A stretch of DNA of 64,000 bases from Craterostigma plantagineum (Eukaryota > Streptophyta > Magnoliopsida > Lamiales > Linderniaceae), in the NCBI GenBank assembly GCA_027422505.1, contig JAPQWV010000001.1:8680001-8744000 (forward strand), written 5' to 3'. Each line of letters opens with the position of its first letter. Positions within the stretch are counted from its first letter, which is position 1. The position numbers and the translations under genes were made by a program. The notes below the pieces were generated by a model. The model saw nothing but the letters and a program-made list of their open reading frames with translations. It had not been told where the DNA came from and searched no databases. Positions 1 to 13,900 of this stretch are shown here, one piece after another.

Positions 1-3000
1 TGTTTGAATCTTCGCTGCAGTCCTTAGCAATATGGTCAAGGGAGCCACATTTGAAGCAACCTCCTCCTAAAATTAGATGGAATAAACACAGTTAAATAAA
101 TTAGTTCAAATCAAAAGGGAAGAAAATCAGGAATTTTTCTGGTTAAAATAAGATATATCCTCCGTTTGTATTTGTATTAATAAAGCTCAAATACTAACCT
201 GATCCCATTCGACCTTTGCGTCTATACTGGGACCATAGCTTTGCAACACTCTGACTAAAATCAACATGAATCCTCCTATCATCAATCAGAGCATTGTCCA
301 TCTGCCGTTACCAACGGAGCAAGGAAATGAATTATATATTACTACATGAATGAATAATAGATGAGGTTCACTTCACACAGTGGATCGAGCTTTACGTAGA
401 AGAGAACATATTATGATGATATAATATGAAACATATGACTATTTACTTTGTAATCAGATGTGTATGCACTTGATTCACAGCATAGTAAACCAACAGATGG
501 CTTCAAAATATCAAGATTCTTCACATTCAAACAGGTCATCATTCCAATGTCAGTCTACAGAAAACATACATATGATTTGCAGGCTGACTTGATAGCCAAT
601 TAAACGAACATTCAAACGCCGAACTGGATAATTTATTGAAGAATTCAAGTGGTATAGTGAACTAAGTTCTTGTAAACAAATTTGCAGCATTCTGAGCTGC
701 AAATCCAAACTATGTAGTTTTTAGATTATTAGTAGCTACCAAAGAATGATTTATCAGTCAATGATGTAACAAAAGTAGAACATTTAAAATAATCGCATGC
801 AAACACGACCTGACAGTTACGGACACTACGCCATCTTAACAAACGTAAAACAATTTAAATAAACGAATGCAAGCACCACCTGACAGTTACAGACACTACG
901 ACATCAAAGAATGGTTGTTAAATAAGTAAGGGAAGTAAGATGCTAAGTTTACCTTAAAATATGCTTGTTCACAGGCATCTTTATCTTCAAACTCTGCCAT
1001 GGAAAAATAAAAGGAAAGAGGAACTGTAAATGATAAAAATGATATATGTCAACATTAGAAAGATTAAACAAGCTGACATCTTGCAAAATCCTATCCGTGC
1101 TACATGTTTAATTTTAGAAAGGTTAGTGAAACCTTACAACAGCAACGAGGTCTTTTTTTCCTTTTTTTTTAAATCTAAGGCAGTGGTAGAAACTTAGCTA
1201 CAAGACCATTAACATCAAGCACATCACAAAGACATAAATCATGAGAAAATTCTATGCTGAAGTTATCGAGGCAGTCATTAATATATCAAAAAAGAATCAT
1301 TCACAACTCTGCACCAGAGCCATCAAATATTAGATGATATAAAATTAGGTCGCATGTATGAAGACAGTTTTTTATTATATGATCAATCTCTATTTCCCCT
1401 GACACATGTATCTAATACGGAATGGACAAAAGGCGTAACCGGATGAAGCAGAGTTCAGATAGTATATGTAAACACATATATGTTATCAAAGCAACGTCAA
1501 GGATAGACAGGGTAAAGCACACCATTTTGTACCAAAGTAATGGACCACTTATTTTAAATTATACAGTATGAAGAACGGAACCAATAAAAGCGTAGCATAA
1601 ACTGTCCCCAGTTTTGTGATCTCGGATTATTTCAGCACTAAAAGGAAACACTATTATCAATGAGGAATTTGAAGGCAATCAAGTATTTATAATTATATTA
1701 TAAGCCAACGTGCTATCACTGAAGTACTGACGATGTCACGATTCCAAAACGGGAGAAAATTGTGTGCAAGTCCTCGTCCTGCAGATCAATGAGTCATTTC
1801 ATCAGTGAAAAACAATGTATTTACTGCTCGTTAAGAAAGCATAATAGTACACACAAGAGTCATATTTGATGGGGAAGAAAGAGGTGAAGGAAATGACGCA
1901 TACCTCAGTTACAGGATTCAGTTTGCATACAAACAGCACATTATCCGGAGGTTTAATCTCAGCATCAGGTATATCACCAATCTATGAAATAAAAAAAAAT
2001 TATCATGTCAGTTCGTATTCAAGACATCAGCCATTAAAGGAAAGTACAGCCAACTATTTCTGATGGATAAGAACTTCACCGTTTCCAATACTACAGCACG
2101 AGAATGAGCATCCTTTGCGCGGAGTACTTCCTCAAGCTCTTGTGGATTGAGCGTCTCATCCATAGGGATCCAATCATCCTCCAATCGCACATCATCCACA
2201 ACCTATGTGCAAACGATCAATCAATGGCAAACTCATGATTTTCCCAATTGCAGAAACACTTGAAATGAAAGGATAAAGCAATGATGAGAAAAAAACATAA
2301 CTACTGCTATAACAGTTCATTTACAGCCATAACAGAATGTTGCTCAGCCAATAACTATTCCAAAAGCACCATCACTCAAATTTTTTGCCGGAATAAATAA
2401 ATACGTCTCAACAGAATTTCAATAAAGTGTCAAGCTTAATTTGTATCTTGCACAAATGTCATAATACATGTACTGTTGGCCTATTGCGTATCTATCGAAA
2501 ATGGAAGTTAAATTGATCGCAAGGTCCATAATTATAACAGAACAGCAAGAGAAGACCTAGAAGTGCATCAACAATAAGAATAAGTCATCATATGCAACTT
2601 CCAACTTCACATCAAACATCACTTACTAGTTTATTACAAGCTTTAAGATAAAGGAAACTTATAAAGCCTTGTTGCTTTGGCATGCCATTTTTCGAAGCAA
2701 AACTTTGTTATCAAGTACATGCAAACATTTTAAAATCGGACAGAGGGGATGTTGCAATTGCTTACTTCATCTTTTGGCTTTCCTTCAGGTGACGCATCAG
2801 GAATCAAATCCGTTTGTTGCGGTCGATCGTCAAAAGGGTCATCTAAGATGTATGTGTGTTTAATTCTGCAATGCCAATATCGTTAGAAGAGAGAAAATTC
2901 AGAAATCAATCCTACATCCAATATCAACACAGTTGGCATTGGCAAAACAATAAAGGGAAAAATCTGACCTTATGTTTTTGAAGGGTTTGTTGTTCTCATC

Positions 3001-3768
3001 CACGTAAGCTTCATTTATTCTGGTAAGTGTGTCTAATCCCTCTGCAACCTCTCCAAACACCTTGCAACCAAAATTACGGAAACAAATGACACACAGGTTA
3101 CGTTCGTACTTCGTAGTTAAGCAGATCTTACTGCCAATATCGCAGAATATTCAAAGTTGGCTTCAACCCAACAAAAGGCTAGTCATGGAAAACCACATTT
3201 AGTATTTCCCCTACCCCATAAGAGTATGTGAATAAGCTTTAAAAGTTTAAAATAGTAGCTTTTAATGGTACAACGTGTTCATTCCATCATATTCATAATA
3301 TGTTTACTTATTTAATCTCAGCCTTCCCTTGGCATCACATACCATCTTAATAAATCACTATTAATTCTCCATAGATTACTTATCAATTCTAAGAAGAGAA
3401 AAGAATCAAATCGTAACTTTCTAAAAACTTGTAACAAACAAAGCTGCAATAGGCATTAGTTAAACTGATGAATGATAAAATTGTTAACTTGAACAGAAAA
3501 TGAAACAAGGCTGGTTCCTTGACTCGTACTGATATTTCTTAATGAACTTGGTTTTTCGATACCTCTCCGTTACAAGCTTACAATGATTATATAGTACTCT
3601 ATCACCTTTAGCACCTTGTCCCTACATCCTTCCACTCATTTAATATTATCAAAACATTGTCCCTACCATTAACTTGCATAAAACAAATATCTAGTGCTTG
3701 ATTGAAGTCCTCCACGAAACATTCCCTCTTTTAGGGAATTGTACTTGTTGCATGGAACAAAGCTGTAA

Positions 3769-6700
3769 TTAGGTGACTTGGTTTCTGCTTTTGCGCCTAA
3801 CATAGACACGTAAAGGATTACTTGCTTCCTCATTTAATTTATTGCTTTGTCCAACATCTTCCCTATTTTGCTGAACTTCTTCCACATCAACTTGTCGCCT
3901 CTCGAGAATAGCCTTGTCCCCAAGGCTGAATTGTGGAAATTGTTGCGCTAAGTCTGCCACTTCGATCCAAGTCGCCTCTTCTCTTGGCTTACCTTTCCAA
4001 ACAACCAAGACTTCTGGTATCTTGCGAGAATCACTTTGTCGAATGCGGGACTGTAAAATTTCTTCGGCTCAAAGATATTACTTTTATTTACCTCTAAACT
4101 TGTTGGTAATGCGGTTTCGACTGGATGAGTTCCGATTACTCGTTTCAACTGGGACACGTGGAACACCGGATGAATACGAGAAGAAGATGGCAAACGCAAC
4201 TCATATGCTGTCGATCCTATTCGCTTCAAAACCTCAAAAGGGCCATAGTATTTAGCCGCAATCTTGTTATAAGAAAGGGGACGCATTGAAGTTTGTCGAT
4301 GGGGCCGAACTTTAAGAAATACCTTATCCCCAACTTGAAATTCTACGTCTCGTCTATGTTTATTTGCATATTGGACCATGCACTGTTGTGCCCTCTCCAG
4401 GTTCGACCGTAACTGTTGAAGTACCTTATCTCTACTCTCTAGCACCTCAGCTACCGCATTAACTTTGCATTCCCCGAGAATAAATCGCTGGAGAGTTGGA
4501 GGTTGCCTCCCATAAACCACCTCGAATGGAGTTAGTTTTGCAGCAGTCTGGAACGACGTGTTGTACCAATATTCAGCCCATGATAACCACCCAGCCCATT
4601 TTCGCGGTTCCTCGGAGGAGAAACACCGTAAATATGTTTCGAGAGTCCGATTAAGTACCTCGGTCTGGCCATCTGTTTCAGGGTGATAAGCGGAGCTGAA
4701 CTTCAACCCTGTTCCCTGAAATTTAAACAATTCTCGCCAAAAAACACTCATAAATATAGGATCTCGATCACTTACAATAGTTCTCGGCACCCCATGCAAG
4801 CGAACAATTTCTTTAACAAATTTTTCAGCCAAGCCTCTCGCTGTAATTGGAGCTCCCATCGTTACGAAATGTGCATATTTTGATAGTCGATCGACAACCA
4901 CCAAAATGCTCGTGTAACCTTGAGATTTGGCAATCCAGTTATGAAATCCATCGAGATGTCTTCCCATATCTTCTGCGGGATCGGTAGTGGTTGTAAACCC
5001 AGCGGGACGTTGTGCGTCATACTTGGATTTCTGACAAATTAAGCAATTATTCACATATTCTTTAATATCCCGATACATGCCACGCCAATATACACTTGTT
5101 GCAATCCGTCGATATGTTCGGAATACCCCTGCGTGGCCACCTGTTGGCGTATCATGAAATTCATGCATCAATGTTGGAATCCATGTCGAAGAGGTAGGCA
5201 GAACCAAACGTCTTTATGAAAAAGCTTCCCATCTACTATGGCATAACCAGGACGACTCTTCCCTCGTGTTGTATCTCCGTTATGATCGCTGGATGTATGG
5301 ATCATGTCGCTGCTCCTCAACTACATCTGTTAAAGATGTCCATAATGGACCGCTAATGGCGGCCAACTCACCATCGCTTTCCGACCGACGAGACAGTGCA
5401 TCCGCGGCTGAATTGGTGCGCCCAGTCTTGTAAACGATATCAAAAGTATATCCCATCAACTTGGCCACCCACACTTGCTGCGACGGGGTTACGATCCTCT
5501 GTTTAGTAGATACTTTAAACTATGATGGTCTGTCCGGACAGTAAATTGTCGACCCATCACGTATGGTCGCCAGTGCTGCACAGCTAACACCAATCCCATC
5601 AACTCCCGTTCATATGCCGACTTAATACATGTACTTTCAGCTAAGGCTTTGCTGAAATATGCAATTGGTCGTCCCTCCTGCATGAGGACAGCGCCAATCC
5701 CGTACCTGAGGCATCACACTCAATAACAAATATTTTAGTGAAGTCTGGCAACGCTAAAACCGGGGCAGATGTCAAAGCGTCCTTCAAAGTTTGAAGGCGG
5801 AATCTGCGGTAGAAGTCCAAACAAAGTGATCCACCGATTCCTTTTCAACAGTTGAGTCAAAGGTCGGGCGATTAGCCCATAATTTTGCACGAACCTGCGG
5901 TAATATCCTGTCACCCTAAAAATCCACGCACCTCTTTCACGGACTTGGGCCTCGGCCAGTTGACCACCGCTGTGACTTTAGTTGGGTCCATCGCCACCCC
6001 TTTGTGAGATATCACGTGTCCCAAGTACTCCACTTGTTCACAAGCAAATGCGCATTTCTTACGATTTGCCATGAAATGGTTGTCTTTCAGAATCTTCAAC
6101 ACATTTGTTAGATGCTCCATATGGTCTGCCCACGACTTGCTATATATTAAGATATCGTCGAAAAAAACCAAAACATACTTACGTAAAAGAGGCCGAAATA
6201 AATCGTTCATGGTTGATTGAAAGGTTGCTGGGGCGTCGTCAATCCAAACGGCATTACGAGGAACTCATAGTGGCCATTGTGAGTACGAAAAGCTGTTTTC
6301 GGAACGTCGGTTGGCACGACTCTGATCTGATGATAGCCTGAGCGTAAATCGAGTTTTGAGAACACCTTCGCTCCAGATAGTTCATCCAGCATCTCTTGTA
6401 TCACGGTATCGGATATTTATCCGGAACTGTAACTTTGTTCAATTCGCGGTAATCTACGCAAAATCGCCAGCTTCCATCTTTCTTTTTCACCAATAATACA
6501 GGGCTCGAATATGGGCTTGCGCTTGGTTGAATTATTCCAGCTAACAAACATGTCTTTGACTAATCTTTCAATCTCGTCTTTTTGGGTATGGCCATAACGG
6601 TACGGGCGTACTGAGATGGGGCCAGCATCTTTAGTCAATTCAATTCGATGGTCTGTGGGTCGACTAGGTGGTAACCCATTCGGATCGCCAAATACTGATG

Positions 6701-8385
6701 AATAAACATCGAGCACTGCATCCAAGGCATTTTGTTTGTCTCTTATCCTCAATCGTCTCACTCTTTGTCATCACGTCGTGTCGGTGCTCGAAAACAGCAG
6801 CCCAAAACTCTGTTTCTTCGGTCTGAATAAGCGAACGGATTCCCACCCTAGTCCTACACAAGGACGGGTCACCTTTAAGCTGTACTGATTTGCCGTCACT
6901 CTCGAATAACATGGTCATCTTGGCCCAGTTAACTCGTACGTCTCCCAGTGTTGCTAGCCAAGCAATTCCGAGGATTACGTCTACGCTTCCCAAAGGAAAA
7001 ACATAGCAATCTGCACGTACTTCGAAATGTTGTAGCCGGATGATGAAATTACGACACACACCCATTGATTCTGCTCGACGGCCATCTCCTAGTTGAACCC
7101 CAAACTTATCTGTAAGGTCATTCGGCAAGTTCCATTGGTTCACTAATTTTTGTGAAACGAAGTTGTGACTTGCGCCGCTATCCACTAGTATAGTAATTTC
7201 TTTGTTTGCAATTCTGCCCCTAACCCGCATCGTCTGAGGACCGGATAAGCCTGCCATTGAACATAGTGATAAAGCAGCATCTTCAGTTGGTTTCTCCTCT
7301 TCTTGGGTTACCGTCCCTTCGTTTCCCATTCCTATCAACATCTCTTCCAATTCGGCATTTGGCTGGTCTTCGTCCTCCATTAGCAACACTCGGAGTTGTT
7401 TCATTGGACAGTCATGAAGCGGGTGGTATGGTTGGCGACAGCGAAAACACAAACCCCGTTGTCTAAGATCTTCATATTCTTTCTGTGGTAAACGTCGGAA
7501 TGGGGTCCTGGCCGTTGACTGTCCCGATTGAGATGGCTTAAGTGCAGAAATGCCATGGGAAGTTGTAGTAACTGGGGCTGTTGGGGACCGCATCATTGAA
7601 GGAACCCGGAATGACGATGACGAACCTCTACTTCCGGAATAATTAGACCGGTTTCCCAATGTTACAACTTGTCGTTGATACTTCCTTTCGATGTTTTGCG
7701 CCATCTGCATCGCTACTTCTAACGTTCCCGGGTTCAAAATTCGAAGATCACATCGTATATCTTCTTTGAGGCCATTCATGAAGTACCCGAGGTAGTGCTC
7801 CTCGGCAAGACTTGGCACTTGGTTTGAGAGTTGAATAAATAGATCGATATAATCTACAATAGGGCCCATTTGTTTGATTGCTGCCAAACGCTCATAAGGG
7901 CTCCCTTCGTACCTTACATCGAAACGATCAATAAGAGCCTGTGTAAATTGGTGCCACGTAAATCTAGGTTTGCGGCGTTGAAGCCAACGAAACCAGTTGA
8001 GTGCCAAACCCTCCATCGCCACTAATACGAGCTGAACTCGTTGATCTTCTGGGTGGTGTGAATATCAAACAGTTGTTCTACACGAGCGATCCATCCATGT
8101 GGGTCAGTTCCGTCGAAAGTAGGTAGAGATAAACTGCTTGTGGTTCCTGCAACACCTGTCAATCCCCCCGTTTTGCTAGTTGGTGGCGTCGAACTCTCCG
8201 AAACTCTGGTATTATCTCCGGAGTTGGCTGTAGTCTGTTGGGCGAGGACCCGCAATATCTCTGTCATTTGCCTTGATGGAGTCGATGCTAGTTTTCATTT
8301 GGATTTGTTCTTCGGCAATAACACTCATATTTTCTTCAAGAACTTGTAATTTGGCGTTGGATGTGGTCTCCCGTGTTTCCACCAT
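3769..8385 (-). pseudogene. Chromovirus Gag-Pol polyprotein, copy 1 (many frameshifts)
   Basis: The order is gag, CCHC knuckle, protease, reverse transcriptase, RNase H, integrase and chromodomain, as in the copy 2 element. The reading frame is broken into pieces. Compared with copy 2 I count 16 indels of 1-2 bases outside the YXDD run. They lie near 8269, 8060, 6740, 6546, 6404, 6236, 5917, 5851, 5798, 5699, 5291, 5262, 5214, 4997, 4927 and 4065. The active-site run near 6161-6167 has 7 A here and keeps the RT FDD motif in frame, whereas copy 2 has 8. The RNase H frameshift near 5502 is shared with copy 2. I saw no substitutions in this region, which is unusual for real decay. Confidence 0.88.
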
Positions 8386-8540
8386 GCCTAAATATATAAT
8401 TTTTTTTTTATGAACAGTAGCGCGGCTGAAGACAGTGACGAATGAACAGTACCCTCGAATGAACAGTTTTTTTTTTTTTTTTGGTGGGTGGGGGAAAATA
8501 GGAAATAGCTGGTTTGGGTAGTTAACAACCTAACGGTGAT

Positions 8541-8560
8541 GGATCCGGCAGGTCGGACCA
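8541..8560 (-). other. Primer-binding site, tRNA-Tyr-like (copy 1)
   Basis: Three bases inside the 5' LTR, the minus strand reads TGGTCCGACCTGCCGGATCC. From memory this resembles the complement of the 3' end of plant tRNA-Tyr (…AGGTCGG plus ACCA) with one or two mismatches. The position is where a Ty3/gypsy PBS belongs. The tRNA identity is an inference. Confidence 0.6.
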
Positions 8561-10234
8561 AATTGATGAATGATAAAATTGTTAACTTGAACAGAAAATG
8601 AAACAAGGCTGTTCCTTGACTCGTACTGATATTTCTTAATGAACTTGGTTTTTCGATACCTCTCCGTTACAAGCTTACAATGATTATATAGTACTCTATC
8701 ACCTTTAGCACCTTGTCCCTACATCCTTCCACTCATTTAATATTATCAAAAACATTGTCCCTACCATTAACTTGCATAAAACAAATATCTAGTGCTTGAT
8801 TGAAGTCCTCCACGAAACATTCCCTCTTTTAGGGAATTGTACTTGTTGCATGGAACAAAGCTGTAATTAGGTGACTTGGTTTCTGCTTTGCGCCTAACAT
8901 AGACACGTAAAGGATTACTTGCTTCCTCATTTAATTTATTGCTTTGTCCAACATCTTCCCTATTTTGCTGAACTTCTTCCACATCATAAACACATGGAAA
9001 AACAAGTTCACATACGAAAGACTTCTAAGGCATAGAACTCACCGTGTGTTTTCCGTCGAGGTAATCAAGATCATCACGCAGAGTGATATAAAACTGGATA
9101 ACGACACGAACACAACATACTTAGAAGTACCAATTAAAGAAGTTCAAGTAGTTAATCATCCATATATTACCGAAACTTCATTTTGCAACATGATAAATAG
9201 AACAAAGTCACACCTGAGAAGCATTTAGATTCTCCCAGCACTAGCCATGGCTATGGTCCCATTTTTGTATGCTTAACGTCCAATGAATTTCATCACTGAA
9301 AAACCGAGCCTGGTCGCCATACAAGAATCTGAAATAACAAGTTGCAAAGCAATCAACTAAAAATGAAGTTCCAAAACGTGAAGATTAATGGAAAGTTCGA
9401 GACCAAGACTGAGAATCTTTGGGAATAAATCCTCGTAAAAAAATACAACAGCGGCAGTAAATAGATAAAAAAAAAAAGGACCTAAGTATTAGATATGGCA
9501 CAAACTATGAGAACCGCCCTTAACCAACCATCCTTATATCGCAACAAGCACGTCAGTGGTACAAACTGTTAGAGCTTTTAAATAAAAGCTGACAGTGAAA
9601 AAAAAATTCTTACTTGTAGATAGAATCACCACCAGTACCAGTCCCAGTAGGGTCCCCCGTCTGTGCTGTAAAATCCTTCTGCACTGTGTGGAAGAGGCAT
9701 CCATTAAATATTTTATCCTGTGATAAGCAATATAGAATCAAAAGAAATTATCCGCAATCCACAACGATTTTCTACGAGCGTCTTCCAAGTTCCAACTTAT
9801 GACCATAAATTAAGAAGACATTCACAAGGAAAACCATACTATCAGCTACACAAACAGGAATACAACCTACATGGTTGGGACTACTACCAAATTATTCAAT
9901 AATCGAATTAATTCGCGAAAAAGAAATAGCTCATTAACACCGGAGAAAGGTCACAGAAACAATTCACTCAACTAATTTCACAATTCTCTTAGCAGAAATC
10001 TCGAAATGGGACTAGATGCATCGAAAGTGTAACGAATAGAAAATTTGAAAATTAAAACACCATCATAAACATATCAAAACTTCACCAAAAACCTGGGAAA
10101 ACAATAATAAGTTCACGAGGTTGAATAAGAAATTACTTGCAGAGCTTGAGAAAATTTTTGCAAGTCAAGGGGCAACGATCAGTGAAGAGATCAACCACTA
10201 AATCGCCCAAGCTCGTCACTATCATAACAGACAT

Positions 10235-10765
10235 TAGACAACGATTGTTCAGGAAATTAAATTGCGGAACCGATAATACGATTTAGGGTTTTTGAGCTCT
10301 TCCCACTCCCGTCAGTTTCAATTTTTACCCTCACCTTTCTCTTTCTTTGGCCCATAAAAGACGAATACAAAATTAGTTTTTCGATGTACGATTCGAAATC
10401 ACACGCATATTTATTTAAGGTTTATCTTTACTTAAATAGGGAATTGCTATTCGGTCGATTCCACTGGCCGGTAAATCAAATGTTATTGTCAAAATCGTAC
10501 AGACTGCCAGTTTCGGTCGATTCCACTTGCAGATTTACGATTTTGCATAATTTTCGATTCACAAATCGGACGACTCTGATTCAAATTCCTATGAAAAGCC
10601 AACTTAATTACCTATAACATTTGATTTACAATCGGACGACCCTGATTCAAATTCCTATGGAAAGCCAATTTGATTATCTACAACTTTTATGTTTTATGTT
10701 TGGCCTGATTCGGAGCGTATCGACCCCAAAATTGTACCTGAAACTGAACTTCGGGTGCTGTGTCA
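10235..10765. other. Upstream region of CYP59 copy 1
   Basis: This is AT-rich noncoding sequence directly upstream of the start codon, where 5'UTR and promoter should be. It holds two near-repeats of a ~70-base block around 10556-10680 (a CAAATCGGACGACTCTGATTC-like core, then the same core with CCCTG). I see no confident TATA box. Confidence 0.5.
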
Positions 10766-10983
10766 GGGGCCGATCAGTATTTTCGGCCCTGCAGTGTACG
10801 GGCCGAAATCAGATTTCGGCCGGTCCTGTGCGGGCCGAACTCAGATTTCGGTCGGGCCTGCGGGCCGAACTGAAATTTCGGCCAAGCAGTGTCGGGCCGA
10901 AAATACTGTTCGGCCCGCGCATAGTCCGGCCGAAAATATCGTTCGGCCCGTGCACTGCAGGGCCGAAAATATCGATCGATCGG
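10766..10983. repeat. Palindromic minisatellite, copy 1 (~32-bp units)
   Basis: About 6-7 imperfect head-to-tail units of ~32 bp, each of the form GGGCCGAAAT…TTTCGGCC plus a GTGC/GTCC-type linker. Each unit is itself near-palindromic, so the array could fold into a series of short hairpins. It is GC-rich within AT-rich surroundings and ends in an ATCGATCGATCGG run. It lies ~0.5 kb upstream of the CYP59 start codon. The overlapping open frames on both strands are by-products of the repeat. Confidence 0.85.
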
Positions 10984-13900
10984 TACTAAAATGTTCAATC
11001 GAAATTTTTTTTTTTCCGTATCGATCGATCGTTCGAATTTATTTGTGTATGTAGTTTTCAGTATTTCGTACCAGAATTATATATTTAGTTAGTTTTTCTT
11101 TTTAAATTAATTTAAATATCATAAGGGCAAAAGGTCATTTTCAAGCCCTTTAGGGGCGGTAACTAGGAAAAAGGGGGGCGGTGAATAGCAATCCAGCTTA
11201 AATACTCAAGAATATAAAATATTATAAATTCAGTCCTCTTTTTAAAAATTATATATAGGCATATGTTCACCAAAATTTTTATCACTTGACTCCCTTATAA
11301 GAAAAAAATATCACCTAAGGACCAGTTCAAAACTATGCTATCACATAAGGACCGATAGGACAAAAGTACCCCTCAGAACTTATAATATTACAACTATACC
11401 TAGTTTTTAATTAAAAACAAAACAAAATAGAAAAAAAAAATAATCAATCGATATATTCAAAAGTTAAAAGAGAGTACCAGCATGCAAATTCAAAGTTCCA
11501 CTCTCATCGACCATTAAATCGAAACACCCAAATAAATTGCTTCCACGAAGGAACTCTAAGGGTGCGTTTGGTCCGCGGAATTTGATGGGAAAAGAAAAGA
11601 AAATTGTGGTCATACGCATTAAATCATTGTACATTACGCTTCACGTGTCGTACGATTCCACTTTTCCTTTTCTTTTTCAAAACGGAGCGTAAAGTAAATC
11701 GTCTACGTCATCAGGTGTCAAAATTTCTCATTTCCTTAAGTTTGTTATTTTACTTTTTTTTCGTCGAATCTGTTATGGTGCTGCAATTTGTGCTTTTATA
11801 TATTAATTGCTCGGATTAGAGTATTTAGGTCTCAATTTTGATTATTAAGTTTTGATTAAGGTTCCATATGTTTAATTTGAGGCTTTTTAGGTATAAATTG
11901 GGGATTTATGTATAATTTGGGGCTTTCTTAGGTATTGCTCGATTAGACCTATTGAAATTTAAATTCAGTCGTTTCAAGCTTCAGTTTGTAATATCAATTA
12001 CTGTTGTAAATTTTGTATTTTTGGTACGCTATATGTATCTTTTTAATACGCTATGTGCATATTTTTATACCTTATATGCATTATTCTGGTACAGCGTAAT
12101 AATATAAGTTGGTACAGTACGTGAGATTATGGTACGATGAGTCTGTTTTCCATTACATACCTACGTTTCATTTTTATCTTTATGATCTCGTAGTCTACAT
12201 TAATGATTAAAGAATTGCTTTGTTTATTGGGCGTGAATGAAAATCCGTAAGAATTGTGTGGTAACTATTCCAACCCATTTGATCATTGATGAGTACCAAT
12301 AAAACGTCGACGAGGCAATATCAAATATAACCAAAATGTGCATGTACTTTCTGGCGCTGAAAGATGCAATAGTTTCCTTCTTAAGTATTTGCTATATCGT
12401 ACTTGTAGAGAAGTTGTATCTACGTGGCGTATTCGCTATATTAATCATTGTTGGATGTAAGTTGATTAGTTTGTGCATATTTTATTTACAAGTATGTCTT
12501 TTTGAGTTGTTGTAATGTTGATTGCATTCTTAGAACGTATAATGTTGGTTAAAATATTGTTTGTTTTGTCTAAAAGTTTTGGTACGGTAACAATGTAAAA
12601 AAGGAACGGTAACAATGTCTGACAGGTACGACAAACGACAACTAAATCGTACGCCAAAGTCATTGAAACAGTACATCATATTGATAATTGTAAAAGTTTG
12701 CTGAAAAAAATATAAAAAAGTTAGCATTATCGATTTTGACATTTTTAACGGTACTACAGAATAATTTCTGACACACACAGAAAGTTCTGACAGCACATAA
12801 TGTTTCTGACATTATCTAACACTCATAAAATATTTTCTGCGCGTCAGAAATTGTATTATGACAATTAATGACTTTTTACATTTTGGTATGATAAACTAGT
12901 TATTTGTAGTACACTATATCTTCACAATAAAGTACACCCACAAATTATCATATGATACATTATATACAATATATTTGGTAAAGCTTATTAGGTATGCGTT
13001 TTCCGTGGCAATTCTAATTTAAAAAAAAAAACAATATTTCTATATGTAGATAAATGGTATGTTTCATCGGATATCGAAAATGATGGTTTAACCCGTACTT
13101 GCATAATTTTGTATTCAAAATCCCAATTTCATAATAAGAGAATGATCATGAAAGAACATCTTACAAGTGGAGTTTGAATTTAAATTACAAACCCACGACT
13201 TTGAGGGTTAATCCGCTGCATATGATATGAAATAAAAATTATAACTTATTTACGTATATTAAAGTGATTTTTCATCGATTTTAGCGAATAAATAGTACAT
13301 TTGCACAACTTAAGATTGTACCTGACGATATAGAGACTTAATGTACCATATTTAAGTAGTCTTTCATACCAAGATAAGTACAGTTAGTGTATAAATTTTT
13401 ATCGATCAACATAATCTCTAAAATGACGAGTCCTGATCGTCAACTAATAAGTTGAAGCCCTAAAATAAAAAAAAATTAGGATATTCAACAAAAACAACTT
13501 TAATAAGTTGAACACCTCATTTTAACAATCATCTATACTATGATGTAGTAAATTATTCTAAAATATAAACTTGGCGTTTGTAATATAAATTTCATGAGTC
13601 TTGGGGTTACTCCATCAAATATGATATATAGTGAAATATATCTCTACACATCGAAATATAGTTTCAAAAATAAAATTAATTCGAATTGCAACAAAAAAAA
13701 TGCTTATTGTAATAATATGTACCGAATGTATCATTTATAATGTACCATTGAACATACTGATGGTATCTTTGTTTGAACATATATGGTATCAGAGTTGAGT
13801 ATTTTACCGTACCAAAATTAGATTTGACATTAGTTGACATAATACATTCTGACAGGATAATATATTTCAGATTTATTTACTGACATGTCAGATACTGTTA

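Larger units (their letters stand above)
3466..8986 (-). mobile_element. Ty3/gypsy chromovirus (Reina-like), copy 1, in CYP59 intron 4
   Basis: This is a full-length LTR retrotransposon. The 3' LTR is 3466-3889 (424 bp) and the 5' LTR is 8564-8986 (423 bp). Both begin TG and end CA on either strand. The 5-bp target duplication TAAAC lies at 3461-3465 and 8987-8991. The element sits in the same intron, at the same site and in the same orientation as the copy 2 element, so it was inserted before the segment was duplicated. Its internal region matches copy 2 apart from short indels. Clade assignment rests on the C-terminal chromodomain, short LTRs and total size of ~5.5 kb. Confidence 0.93.
1..10234 (-). 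pseudogene. CYP59: CYP59-like cyclophilin/RRM gene, copy 1 (partial, frameshifted)
   Basis: This is the same gene as the complete copy at 30905-41815. Exons on the minus strand, in coding order: 10137-10234, 9614-9717, 9214-9328, 9043-9093, 2969-3060, 2766-2865, 2080-2202, 1904-1981, 1732-1778, 1582-1637, 953-993, 199-301 and 1-66 (cut by the window edge). The last exon would lie upstream of the window. All exons keep their splice sites and the lengths of copy 2 except two. Exon 2 lacks one base (104 instead of 105 nt). Exon 3 lacks three single bases at two C-runs and one A-run (115 instead of 118 nt). As written, the cyclophilin domain is therefore out of frame from residue ~37. The losses sit mainly in homopolymers, so sequencing error is as likely as true decay. 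Intron 4 holds a chromovirus. Confidence 0.85.

Noticed and set aside
10621..11054. Open frames of ~120 codons upstream of CYP59
   Set aside because: They translate the palindromic minisatellite in two frames and on both strands; the repeat explains them fully.
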